From: Sphingomonadales bacterium UBA7473 | GTDB taxonomy: Bacteria > Pseudomonadota > Alphaproteobacteria > Sphingomonadales > Sphingomonadaceae | Direction of reading: 5' to 3' | DNA: 11,921 nucleotides | Assembly: GCA_002478575.1 (NCBI GenBank) | Contig: DLOX01000010.1 | Span: forward strand, 1-11,921 | Notes under the pieces: generated by a model | Told to the model about the DNA's origin: nothing | Seen by the model: the letters and a program-made list of their open reading frames with translations, nothing else | The model's database searches: none | Shown here: positions 1 to 7,024 of the stretch, in pieces | Numbering within the stretch: position 1 is the stretch's first letter | Layout of the letters: every line of letters starts with the position of its first letter | Position numbers and translations under genes: made by a program

Positions 1-1
1 G

Positions 2-778
2 ATGGATGTGTCGGCCTTGGATGAAATGCCGCCAGGCCGACAACCGATTGATACGCGGGTGATGGCATTGGATCGCTTGCCGGAAATGGTTGAGGCGCTC
101 GGGCGGCATCTTGCGAGCGGCGGGCAGGCCTATTGGGTTTGCCCGTTGGTTGAAGAAAGCGAAACCGAAGATCGGGCCGCAGCAGAGGCGCGTGCCCAAA
201 TGCTCAAGCTGCGCTTTGGCGACAAAGTGGCGCTGGTCCATGGTCGCATGAAGCCACCAGAGAAGGATGCGGCGATGGCGGCTTTTGCCTCAGGTCAGGC
301 TTCGGTACTTGTGGCGACGACGGTCATTGAAGTCGGCGTTGATGTGCCCAATTCCACATTGATGGTGATTGAAGAGGCAGAGCGTTTCGGCCTCGCTCAG
401 CTTCACCAATTGCGCGGTCGCGTTGGGCGAGGGGAGGGCAAGTCGGTTTGCGTCCTACTGCGCAGCGCGAGCCTTAGCGAAACAGCGCGCGCTCGGCTGG
501 CCTTGATGCGCGAAACCAATGATGGGTTCCGCATTGCCGAAGAAGATTTGCGCCTGCGTGGCGGCGGGGAGATTTTGGGAACGCGTCAATCAGGGGAAGC
601 GGGCTTCAAGATCGCTACGCCTGAGCAGGTTGATGCGATGCTGGAAGTCGCGCGGGATGATGCCCGCTTGCTGATGGACCGCGATGGAGGGCTGGCAAGC
701 GAACGCGGACAAGCCGCCCGCACCGCGCTCTATCTGTTTGAACGCGATGCCGCTGTGGGCTTGCTCAGATCAGGTTGA
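2..778 (+). CDS. recG: ATP-dependent DNA helicase RecG, C-terminal part (5' end outside window)
   Basis: RecG is a superfamily 2 helicase that remodels stalled replication forks and branched recombination intermediates on DNA. The visible 258 residues cover the second RecA-like helicase domain and the C-terminal region. The frame enters from upstream, so the true start is missing; the first residues already match RecG, with the conserved DELPPGR-like segment read here as DEMPPGR. Helicase motif IV region (VHGRM, about residue 79), motif V (TTVIEVGVDVPN, about 105-116) and motif VI (QLRGRVGRG, about 136-144) are all present. The 'LRLRGGGEILGTRQSG' segment at about 182-197 is typical of RecG C-terminal regions. 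The gene ends in TGA at 776-778, immediately against the stop codon of the opposing PilZ gene, leaving no room for a terminator between them. Identity is secure. Confidence 0.96.
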   Translation: MDVSALDEMPPGRQPIDTRVMALDRLPEMVEALGRHLASGGQAYWVCPLVEESETEDRAAAEARAQMLKLRFGDKVALVHGRMKPPEKDAAMAAFASGQASVLVATTVIEVGVDVPNSTLMVIEEAERFGLAQLHQLRGRVGRGEGKSVCVLLRSASLSETARARLALMRETNDGFRIAEEDLRLRGGGEILGTRQSGEAGFKIATPEQVDAMLEVARDDARLLMDRDGGLASERGQAARTALYLFERDAAVGLLRSG

Positions 779-1102
779 TTACTTCTGGAAGATTGAGAAG
801 CGTTCAAACATGCCAGGATCAAGTGGTGGTTCAAATTCGCAACCCACACGGTCGCCATCGACCCAAGCCACAATGGCATTGCGCCAGCCAAGCACCGGGA
901 TTTCAATATCTACTTCGGCATAAGCGCGAAGCTGAAACGGCGTCATTGCCATCAAGCCGCCGGGCGACAAGTTGCAAATCCGCGCAGGGGCAGATGTGCC
1001 GCGAAACCGCATACGACCCCAAAGGGCAACATCTTTGCGTTCATTGGAACGACGTTCTTCTGGAACGGCGTCAAAATCAAATGTCGGCTTTGCGACCGCC
1101 AT
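779..1102 (-). CDS. Small stand-alone PilZ-domain protein (putative cyclic-di-GMP receptor)
   Basis: A 107-residue protein made almost entirely of one PilZ domain. Both hallmark ligand-binding motifs are visible: RxxxR (R18-S-N-E-R22) and NxSxxG (N44-L-S-P-G-G49). The rest reads as alternating beta strands, including the 'VDIEIPVLG' and 'AIVAWVDGDRVGCEFE' segments. PilZ proteins bind the second messenger cyclic-di-GMP and usually affect motility, polysaccharide or surface behaviour; the target of this one cannot be read from sequence. No signal peptide or membrane segment is seen, so it is likely cytosolic. The ATG is preceded by an AAGGGG ribosome binding site with good spacing. It lies 99 bp downstream of tyrS on the same strand and could be co-transcribed or use its own weak promoter. 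It ends tail to tail against recG. With both motifs intact, ligand binding is likely, but this is inferred from the family. Confidence 0.88.
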   Translation of the reverse strand: MAVAKPTFDFDAVPEERRSNERKDVALWGRMRFRGTSAPARICNLSPGGLMAMTPFQLRAYAEVDIEIPVLGWRNAIVAWVDGDRVGCEFEPPLDPGMFERFSIFQK

Positions 1103-1160
1103 GATGAGTCCCCTTCACCTGTTGAGGATGCCATTTATGGAGGCGAGATGGAAATGCGGC

Positions 1161-1189
1161 GATAAGCGAAGTGCCTAACGCGGCGTCAA
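1161..1189 (-). promoter_or_regulatory. Weak candidate promoter upstream of the PilZ gene
   Basis: On the minus strand, TTGACG (1184-1189) resembles a -35 box. At a 17-bp spacing it is followed by CTTATC (1161-1166), a poor -10 match. It lies in the tyrS-PilZ gap, about 60 bp before the PilZ start codon. Only the -35 half is convincing. Confidence 0.25.
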
Positions 1190-1201
1190 CCTTAAATAGG
1201 C

Positions 1202-2431
1202 TTATGAACCAATGAGTACGCCGTGCAGCTTCTTTCCTGCAGAGATTCGGACTTGGCCTCCAGATAGTGTCACTGTCGCTGCCTCATCCTTGATCTGCTC
1301 TCCATCAACGCGCGCACCGCCGCCTTTGATCAACCGCTTGGCTTCGCCCTTGGAAGCCACCAGGCCGAGTTGCGTCAAGGCTTCGGCAAGCGCAATCGAT
1401 CCGCCGGAAACGGTTAGGCTGGGCAAGTCTTCGCCCGCTCCACCCTCTTCAAAAGTCTTTCGCGCGGTCTCTGCTGCTGCAAGGGCAGCCTCTTCGCCCC
1501 GGCACAGCGCTGTTGCTGCATTGGCGAGAGCAACTTTCGCTGCATTAATCTCGCTGCCTTCTAGCGCTTCAAGCCTTGCGATTTCATCAAGCGGGAGATC
1601 GGTGAAGAGGCGGAGGAACTTGCCAACATCCCGGTCATCAACATTGCGCCAAAATTGCCAATAATCGAAACTGGGCAGAGAGGCTTCGTTGAGCCAAACT
1701 GCGCCGGACACGGATTTACCCATCTTTTGCCCATCCGACCGAGTGATGAGCGGCGTGGTGAGGCCAAAGACTTCGCGGCTATCCATGCGGCGCGTCAGCT
1801 CAACGCCATTGACGATATTGCCCCATTGATCCGATCCGCCCATCTGGAGCCTTACGCCCATCTCCTTATAGAGATGGCGGAAATCATAGCCTTGCAGGAT
1901 CATATAGTTGAATTCGAGGAAGGTCATCGGTTGTTCGCGATCCAGGCGCAATTTGACCGAATCAAAGCTCAGCATCCGGTTGACCGTGAAGTGAGTGCCC
2001 ACTTCTTGCAGCAGCTCAATGTAACCAAGCTTGCCCAGCCAATCATGATTATTGACCATCACGGCATCGGTAGGCCCATCCCCAAAGGTCAGGAAGCGTT
2101 CAAACGCGGTCCGGATCGAGGCGATGTTAGATTCGATTGTCTCATCGCTCAGCATCTTGCGGCTTTCGTCGCGTCCTGTCGGGTCGCCAATCCGCGTGGT
2201 GCCGCCACCCATCAAGACAACGGGCTTGTGCCCCGCTTGTTGCAAGCGCCGCAAAAGCATGATCGAAACCAGATTGCCGACATGAAGCGAAGGCGCCGTC
2301 GCGTCAAAACCCACATAGCCGGGCACGATTGAGCTCGCGGCAAGCGCATCGAGCGCGCCGCCATCGGTCATTTGGTGGATATAGCCGCGAGCGGACAAGA
2401 TGTTCAGAAGGTCAGATTTGAAACTGGTCAT
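1202..2431 (-). CDS. tyrS: Tyrosine--tRNA ligase
   Basis: TyrRS activates tyrosine with ATP and attaches it to tRNA-Tyr in the cytosol. The 409-residue length fits bacterial TyrRS. The class I HIGH signature appears as LHVGN (49-53). The tyrosine-pocket segment 'YMILQGYDF' lies at 176-184, the conserved 'GGSDQWGN' at 198-205, and the KMSKS loop as KMGKS at 236-240. The C-terminal residues from about 345 form an S4 RNA-binding domain ('LGLVASKGEAKRLIKGGGAR'), used to recognise the tRNA. The start ATG has no clear Shine-Dalgarno sequence, only the G-rich stretch CGCCCCGCC nearby, but the N-terminus aligns well with the family. The gene is divergent from the MFS gene and upstream of the PilZ gene. 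A 225-residue antisense ORF inside it is a reading shadow. Confidence 0.97.
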   Translation of the reverse strand: MTSFKSDLLNILSARGYIHQMTDGGALDALAASSIVPGYVGFDATAPSLHVGNLVSIMLLRRLQQAGHKPVVLMGGGTTRIGDPTGRDESRKMLSDETIESNIASIRTAFERFLTFGDGPTDAVMVNNHDWLGKLGYIELLQEVGTHFTVNRMLSFDSVKLRLDREQPMTFLEFNYMILQGYDFRHLYKEMGVRLQMGGSDQWGNIVNGVELTRRMDSREVFGLTTPLITRSDGQKMGKSVSGAVWLNEASLPSFDYWQFWRNVDDRDVGKFLRLFTDLPLDEIARLEALEGSEINAAKVALANAATALCRGEEAALAAAETARKTFEEGGAGEDLPSLTVSGGSIALAEALTQLGLVASKGEAKRLIKGGGARVDGEQIKDEAATVTLSGGQVRISAGKKLHGVLIGS

Positions 2432-2532
2432 AGTGGCGGGGCGCTTAGCATGCAGCTTTCTCTTTGGGTAGGGCAGAGAATGGGGCTTGCCACCGCATCG
2501 AAGTGCAGGTCTATTGGCCTCAGAAGATAAGA

Positions 2533-2554
2533 GGCTGCCGATTTCGACGCAGCC
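2533..2554 (+). promoter_or_regulatory. Hairpin in the leader just upstream of the MFS ribosome binding site
   Basis: GGCTGC (2533-2538) and GCAGCC (2549-2554) are perfect inverted repeats. CGA-TT-TCG between them can extend the stem, leaving a two-base bulge (AC). The structure ends 5 bases before the GAGAGGA Shine-Dalgarno (2559-2565) of the transporter gene, so it could affect translation initiation or protect the 5' end. No run of T follows, so it is not an intrinsic terminator. No riboswitch class is recognised. Confidence 0.4.
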
Positions 2555-2571
2555 CTATGAGAGGAACATAT

Positions 2572-3864
2572 ATGGCAAGCGCAGCCGCATCGGCCAAGGC
2601 ACCATCCCTTAGGCTGACGCTTTGGGTCCTCCTCATCGTCTATGTCTTTAATTTTCTGGATCGGCAGATTGTTGGCATTTTGGCGGAGCCCATCGCTCGC
2701 GACTTGAAGCTGTCTGATGGCCAAATTGGCGTGATGACTGGTCTTGCCTTTGCGCTCTTCTACACCGTCCTTGGCATTCCCATCGCTCGCTACGCAGATC
2801 GGCCGACGTCAAACCGCGTTGCGATCATTTCCATCGCGCTCACCATTTGGTCGGGGATGACGGTGATCAGCGGTTTTGCCATGAATTATTGGCAGATGCT
2901 GTTGGCGCGTATTGGTGTTGGCGTGGGGGAGGCGGGGTGCACGCCTGCGGCTCACTCGCTCATCTCCGATATCTCGCCGCCCGAAAAGCGCGCCTCGTCC
3001 ATGGCCTTTTATGCGCTTGGCATTCCCATTGGGTCGTTGCTAGGCATGGTGATTGGCGGGCAATTGTCAGACACGATTGGCTGGCGATGGGCCTTTGTTG
3101 TTGTCGGCGCTCCCGGCGTCATCATGGCGCTGTTCGTTTGGCTCTTGCTGCAGGACCCCCGCGCATTCCGGGCCGCGCCTGAGCCGCAGCCCAAAGGCTC
3201 GCTGGCAGATGGGATTAGCCACACCATCGACGCTTTTCGGGAAATGTGCCAATCCCGCGCCTTTGTGTTTGTCCTTATTGCAGGCTCTGCCTCATCCTTC
3301 CTCGGTTATGGCAAGGGATTATGGGCTGCCATCTTCTTCCAACGGACACATGGTTTGACCGCCGGGGAAACGGGGCTTTGGTTGGGCATCACTGCGGGGA
3401 TTGCGGGCATCATCGGGACCTGGGCAGGCGGATATTTCGCAGATCGTTATGGCGCGAAGAACCGCCAACATATCCTGACTGCACCAGCCATTGGTATGGC
3501 CGTCGCGGCACCCTTGCTGTTCTGGGCCTATAATGCCGAAGGCTGGATGATGGCGATGGCGCTGATCGCCATCCCGACGGCGCTGAACTCGCTTTATCTC
3601 GGGCCTACCTACTCAGCGGTTCAAGGCCTCGTGCCGATCAAATCACGTGCCTTGGCTAGCGCCATGATCCTATTCTTCCAAAATCTGATTGGCTTAGGCC
3701 TAGGGCCGCTGATATTCGGCATGCTGTCTGACTGGATGAAGCCGCAATATGGCGCAGAAAGCGTGCGCTATGTGCTCTATTGGGCGGCTTGGCTGGGCGT
3801 GGTTCCCGCCTTCTTCTTCTGGAGAGCGAGCCTTCGCCTTAATGCCGAGTTGAAGACGGGCTAG
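2572..3864 (+). CDS. MFS transporter, spinster-like family
   Basis: A 430-residue polytopic inner-membrane protein of the major facilitator superfamily. I chose ATG 2572 because GAGAGGA stands 6 bases upstream. The open frame extends back to 2464, but that part (including an ATG at 2557) reads as basic non-membrane sequence. About 12 hydrophobic helices are visible. TM1 (about 15-36) holds the NFLDRQ motif, typical of spinster-like carriers. The TM2-TM3 loop carries the MFS motif A variant ARYADRPTSNR (72-82). TM4 holds RIGVGVGEAGCTPAA (103-117), and a second GxxxDRYG-type loop (GYFADRYGAKNR) marks the C-terminal half. Substrate is unknown; bacterial relatives are variously annotated as sugar, lipid or drug transporters. 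The gene stands alone on its strand, divergent from tyrS, and its TAG stop shares four bases with the proA stop. Confidence 0.9.
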   Translation: MASAAASAKAPSLRLTLWVLLIVYVFNFLDRQIVGILAEPIARDLKLSDGQIGVMTGLAFALFYTVLGIPIARYADRPTSNRVAIISIALTIWSGMTVISGFAMNYWQMLLARIGVGVGEAGCTPAAHSLISDISPPEKRASSMAFYALGIPIGSLLGMVIGGQLSDTIGWRWAFVVVGAPGVIMALFVWLLLQDPRAFRAAPEPQPKGSLADGISHTIDAFREMCQSRAFVFVLIAGSASSFLGYGKGLWAAIFFQRTHGLTAGETGLWLGITAGIAGIIGTWAGGYFADRYGAKNRQHILTAPAIGMAVAAPLLFWAYNAEGWMMAMALIAIPTALNSLYLGPTYSAVQGLVPIKSRALASAMILFFQNLIGLGLGPLIFGMLSDWMKPQYGAESVRYVLYWAAWLGVVPAFFFWRASLRLNAELKTG

Positions 3865-5111
3865 GGGCGGATTTGCCCCGTGCCCCGCACAACCCATTTA
3901 TAAGTCGTCAGGCCTTCCAAGGCGACTGGACCGCGCGCATGGAGCCGACCGGTCGCGATCCCAATTTCCGCGCCAAGGCCAAATTCGCCGCCATCGGCAA
4001 ATTGCGTAGAGGCATTGTGCATTACGATTGCTGAGTCGACGCCAGACAAAAAGGCCTCGGCTGTAGCGACATCTTCGGTGATGATCGCGTCTGTATGGTC
4101 AGAACCATGTTTCGCGATATGGGCCATGGCATCGTCAACGCCATCGACCAGCTTCACCGCGCAGATCGTATCCAGATATTCAGTGCCCCAATCATCGTCC
4201 GTGGCGGCTTTGGCGCGGGGCTCTAGCGCAACAACTTCCGCCGATCCGCGCAGCTCGCAGCCTGTATCGGCAAGCGCCTTGATCACGTCTGCCGCTTCAG
4301 AGAAATCCCGATCAATCAGCAGCGTTTCCATGGCCCCACAGATGCCAGTGCGCCGCATCTTCGCGTTGACGGCGATGGCCTTTGCCTTTTCGGGATCAGC
4401 GGCTTTGTCCACATAGGTGTGGCAAATGCCATCCAAATGCGCGAGAACAGGCACGCGAGCGTCATTTTGAACCCGCTCAACCAGCGCCTTGCCACCGCGT
4501 GGGATGATGATGTCAATCAAGCCATGGGCGGCGAGCATAGCGCCAACCAACGCGCGGTCCTGATCAGGCACCAGCTGAATAGCGGCGGGATCGATCCCAG
4601 CGGCATTCAACCCTTCAGCTATAGCGGCATGGATGGCGCGGTTCGAATGAACGGCTTCGCTTCCCCCGCGCAGGATGACGGCATTGCCCGATTTCATGCA
4701 CAAGGCAGCGGCATCGGCCGTCACGTTGGGGCGGCTTTCATAGATGATGCCCACAACGCCCAAAGGAACGCGCACGCGGCTCATCACTAAGCCATTGGGA
4801 CGGATCACTTCGTCAATCACCAAGCCTACAGGATCGCGCAAGACGGCAACCGCCTCGACTGCAGCAGCCACGCCTTCCAATCGCTCGGGCGTCAACAACA
4901 GCCGATCAAGCATGGCCGACGAAAGCCCACGCGCTTTGCCAGCCTCAAGATCAAGCGCATTCGCCGCCAAAATCGCATCCGCCGATGTACGAATGGCACC
5001 TGCAACGGCGTTCAGCCCTGCTGATTTCTCGACACTCGACATGCGCGCCAGTGATCGTGACGCTGCGCGAGCGGCCGTTGCCATCTCCGCAATCATTGCT
5101 GTTGAGTCCAT
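3861..5111 (-). CDS. proA: Gamma-glutamyl phosphate reductase
   Basis: ProA reduces gamma-glutamyl phosphate with NADPH to glutamate semialdehyde, the second step of proline synthesis from glutamate. I start it at ATG 5111 (416 residues, the usual length) because a strong GAGGGGG lies 6 bases upstream; a longer TTG-initiated version (5126) would overlap the preceding stop. Family signatures are clear: 'GIIYESRPNVTADAAALC' at about 121-138, 'ILRGGSEAVHSNRAI' at about 146-160, the PDQDR segment, and the catalytic cysteine in 'RRTGICGAMETLL' (Cys258). It has an aldehyde-dehydrogenase fold. It follows thiS-thiG by only 11 bp, so the two are probably co-transcribed. ProB is not in the window. The stop TAG overlaps the stop of the convergent MFS gene within the palindrome CTAG. 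Confidence 0.96.
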   Translation of the reverse strand: MDSTAMIAEMATAARAASRSLARMSSVEKSAGLNAVAGAIRTSADAILAANALDLEAGKARGLSSAMLDRLLLTPERLEGVAAAVEAVAVLRDPVGLVIDEVIRPNGLVMSRVRVPLGVVGIIYESRPNVTADAAALCMKSGNAVILRGGSEAVHSNRAIHAAIAEGLNAAGIDPAAIQLVPDQDRALVGAMLAAHGLIDIIIPRGGKALVERVQNDARVPVLAHLDGICHTYVDKAADPEKAKAIAVNAKMRRTGICGAMETLLIDRDFSEAADVIKALADTGCELRGSAEVVALEPRAKAATDDDWGTEYLDTICAVKLVDGVDDAMAHIAKHGSDHTDAIITEDVATAEAFLSGVDSAIVMHNASTQFADGGEFGLGAEIGIATGRLHARGPVALEGLTTYKWVVRGTGQIRP

Positions 5112-5122
5112 GTTACGCCCCC

Positions 5123-6112
5123 TCAAATCAACCCAGCGAGAGGACTGGATGGATCGGCATACATGCGCCGCCCCATTCTTCCCGCCAGATAGGCTTGCCG
5201 TCCTGATTGAACCGCCAGCTTCATGGCGCTGGCCATCAGGATCGGATCCTTGGCCTCCGCAATGGCTGTGTTCATCAGCACACCCTCACACCCCAATTCC
5301 ATCGCGACCGCCGCATCGGATGCTGTTCCAACGCCTGCATCGACCAACACCGGCACGCCAGCGCCTTCAACGATCAAACGGATCGTGACACGATTTTGGA
5401 TGCCTAAACCCGATCCAATCGGAGCGCCCAGCGGCATGATCGCAACCGCACCAGCCTCTTCCAATTGTTTCGCAGCAATGGGATCATCGACGCAATAGAC
5501 CATTGGTTTAAAGCCCTCTTTGACGAGGACTTCTGTGGCCTTCAGCGTTTCGCGCATATCGGGATAAAGCGTCCGCGCTTCGCCAAGGACTTCAAGCTTC
5601 ACCAGATCCCAACCGCCAGCTTCCCGCGCCAAACGCAGCGTCCTGATCGCGTCATCGGCTGTGAAGCAGCCAGCCGTGTTTGGAAGATAGGTATATTTCT
5701 TGGGATCGATAAAGTCCGTCAGCATCGGGGCATTGGGATCGCTCACATTCACGCGGCGAACAGCGACCGTAATAATCTCCGCGCCCGATGCCTCCAAAGC
5801 AGCAGCATTCTGCGCGAAATCCTTATATTTCCCGGTGCCCACAATCAGGCGAGAGGAGAAGGTCTTTCCGGCAACGGTCCATGTATCTTGTGTCATGCTG
5901 CGTTCTTGCCCGCCTCCGACGAAATGAACAATCTCCAATTCATCGCCATCTGCAAGAATGACCGACGCCAGCGTAGAGCGTGGCACAATCTCCCGATTGC
6001 GCTCGACCGCCACTTTTGCGGGGTTGAGGCCAATGCGCTCAGCCAGCTGGGCAACGGAAAGGCCAGCCTCAATTGTGCGCGTCTCGCCGTTCAGGTGGAT
6101 GGAAATGGTCAC
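5123..6112 (-). CDS. thiSG: Fused sulfur-carrier protein ThiS - thiazole synthase ThiG in one reading frame
   Basis: The N-terminal part is a ThiS ubiquitin-like carrier ('AVERNREIVPRSTLAS', ending 'LEIVHFVGGG'). After a QERS linker comes a full ThiG of 257 residues starting MTQDTWTV, with 'TVAVRRVNVSD', the Schiff-base lysine in 'WDLVKLEVLGEA' (Lys100 of ThiG), the phosphate-binding 'PLGAPIGSGLG', and the C-terminal 'LAGRMGRRMYADPSSPLAGL'. ThiG builds the thiazole phosphate of thiamine from deoxyxylulose phosphate, dehydroglycine and sulfur delivered as the ThiS C-terminal thiocarboxylate. ThiS normally ends at its glycines, so an in-frame fusion is notable. I start at GTG 6112 because TISIHLNGE is the usual ThiS beginning; TTG 6133 gives seven more residues. 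Neither start has a strong Shine-Dalgarno. Independent ThiG translation from ATG 5896 is possible. No TPP riboswitch fits in the 39-bp gap before it. ThiF, ThiO/ThiH and ThiE are not in the window. Confidence 0.92.
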   Translation of the reverse strand: MTISIHLNGETRTIEAGLSVAQLAERIGLNPAKVAVERNREIVPRSTLASVILADGDELEIVHFVGGGQERSMTQDTWTVAGKTFSSRLIVGTGKYKDFAQNAAALEASGAEIITVAVRRVNVSDPNAPMLTDFIDPKKYTYLPNTAGCFTADDAIRTLRLAREAGGWDLVKLEVLGEARTLYPDMRETLKATEVLVKEGFKPMVYCVDDPIAAKQLEEAGAVAIMPLGAPIGSGLGIQNRVTIRLIVEGAGVPVLVDAGVGTASDAAVAMELGCEGVLMNTAIAEAKDPILMASAMKLAVQSGRQAYLAGRMGRRMYADPSSPLAGLI

Positions 6113-6151
6113 GTTTGGGATGTCCGGAATCAAAGGGGATGCCGCGCCATA

Positions 6152-6691
6152 TCAGGCTGTTTTGGCATCGCCTACCCATGCCAGCGCCTTATCCAACACG
6201 GCACGGATGAACGCGCCTTTTTCCTGCGCGTAGAGTGTTGAATTATCAGGAAAAAGCTTCATCGCCCGCTGCTTCTCGTGGAAATAATCCTCGGCAACTT
6301 CGGGATGCGCCCGCAGATAATCGCGAAAGGCCAGTTGATGGCGCGCGGTTTCGGCCCCCACTTGATAGCAATGGAGATTGATAACGCGCGTGTTCGCCTC
6401 AGGATCATCCCAAGTGAAAAAGCGCCGACCGGGCACGCCAAATTCGCCATAAGCGACATAGCCAATGGCTTCAAGCTCTGATTGCCGTCTCTCAAGTTCA
6501 TCAATGTCAGAAACCAAGCCAATCAAATCCACAACCGGCTTCGCGGCAAGGCCGGGAACGGAGGTTGATCCAATATGATGCGTTTCGACCAACAGCGGCC
6601 CCAAAATCCCCAACCGCGCCATATGCGCAGCCGCAATATCCGGCCAGGCCGGATCATAGTGGGAAAGATGCACGGGAATAGAAGGCACCAT
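6152..6691 (-). CDS. GrpB-like / UPF0157 family nucleotidyltransferase-fold protein
   Basis: A 179-residue protein of the GrpB (UPF0157) family, which has a nucleotidyltransferase-like fold and no firmly established general function. Family motifs are visible: 'HIGSTSVPGLAAKPVVDL' (39-56), which carries the GS and D residues of the nucleotidyltransferase pattern, the GRRFF segment (88-92), TRVINLHC (101-108), and the C-terminal 'FRDYLRAHPEVAEDY' helix. No signal peptide or membrane segment is seen. The ATG has no obvious Shine-Dalgarno. It is the first gene of the minus-strand run; thiS-thiG starts 39 bp after its stop (18 bp if TTG 6133 is used), so the two may share a transcript, but there is no evident link to thiamine or proline synthesis. 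A CRP/FNR-type palindrome lies about 40 bp upstream of its start. Confidence 0.88.
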   Translation of the reverse strand: MVPSIPVHLSHYDPAWPDIAAAHMARLGILGPLLVETHHIGSTSVPGLAAKPVVDLIGLVSDIDELERRQSELEAIGYVAYGEFGVPGRRFFTWDDPEANTRVINLHCYQVGAETARHQLAFRDYLRAHPEVAEDYFHEKQRAMKLFPDNSTLYAQEKGAFIRAVLDKALAWVGDAKTA

Positions 6692-6725
6692 GCCGGAAGG
6701 CTAACCACCAAACTTGCCTTTGTCA

Positions 6726-6741
6726 TGTGACTTTGATCACA
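6726..6741. promoter_or_regulatory. CRP/FNR-type binding site, TGTGA-N6-TCACA
   Basis: TGTGACTTTGATCACA matches both half-sites of the classical CRP consensus exactly, with the standard 6-bp spacer. It is centred about 42 bp upstream of the grpB-like start codon on the minus strand and about 100 bp upstream of the TTGACA box on the plus strand. It could serve either direction. The cognate regulator in this organism is unknown; the function is inferred from the match alone. Confidence 0.5.
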
Positions 6742-6833
6742 AGCGTTGCAAGTCTTTACAACGAGGGCATTTCTCGCGAGCCTACCGACCTCAGCCTGGG
6801 GTGGGGGAATCGGTCATCACAGCGCATTGACTT

Positions 6834-6879
6834 TTGACAGTTTTGAGACGGAATCGGCTTTTACATGAACAACTGTTCA
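6834..6879 (+). promoter_or_regulatory. Candidate promoter with operator-like palindrome
   Basis: A perfect -35 box TTGACA lies at 6834-6839, overlapped upstream by TTGACT (6827-6832). No good -10 follows at 17 bp; the best alternative is the T-rich CTTTTAC around 6858-6864. The perfect inverted repeat TGAACA-AC-TGTTCA (6866-6879) sits where a transcription start would be, a position typical of a repressor operator. The half-site style resembles operators of TetR-family repressors, but that is inference. No intact gene now follows it. Confidence 0.35.
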
Positions 6880-7024
6880 GGTTTGAAAGGTTGTTTGCCG
6901 GAAAAGCGAAAGCGATCCGCTTGGCAGTGCTGCGGTGCCCCGGCATGGCAAGGAAGACCCGACGTTGATCAACGCCGCAGCCAATGGGGAGCTTTTGGGG
7001 AACGAGTAAGTGGAGGATGGGGCG

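Noticed and set aside
1655..2332. 225-codon open frame on the plus strand opposite tyrS
   Set aside because: It is antisense to a well-conserved tyrS gene, has no ribosome binding site or family resemblance, and its openness follows from tyrS codon bias.
2464..2571. 36-residue N-terminal extension of the MFS protein
   Set aside because: Not membrane-like, and the strong Shine-Dalgarno GAGAGGA points to ATG 2572; the segment also contains the leader hairpin.
6113..6151. TPP riboswitch upstream of thiS-thiG
   Set aside because: The gap is too short, and no CTGAGA-like thi-box core is present.
5465..6241. 258-codon open frame on the plus strand opposite thiS-thiG
   Set aside because: Antisense shadow of a clearly identified gene; the composition is odd and no motif is seen.
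6784..6814. ACCGA/TCGGT inverted repeat as an intrinsic terminator
   Set aside because: The stem is only five base pairs around a long loop and no T-run follows on either side.
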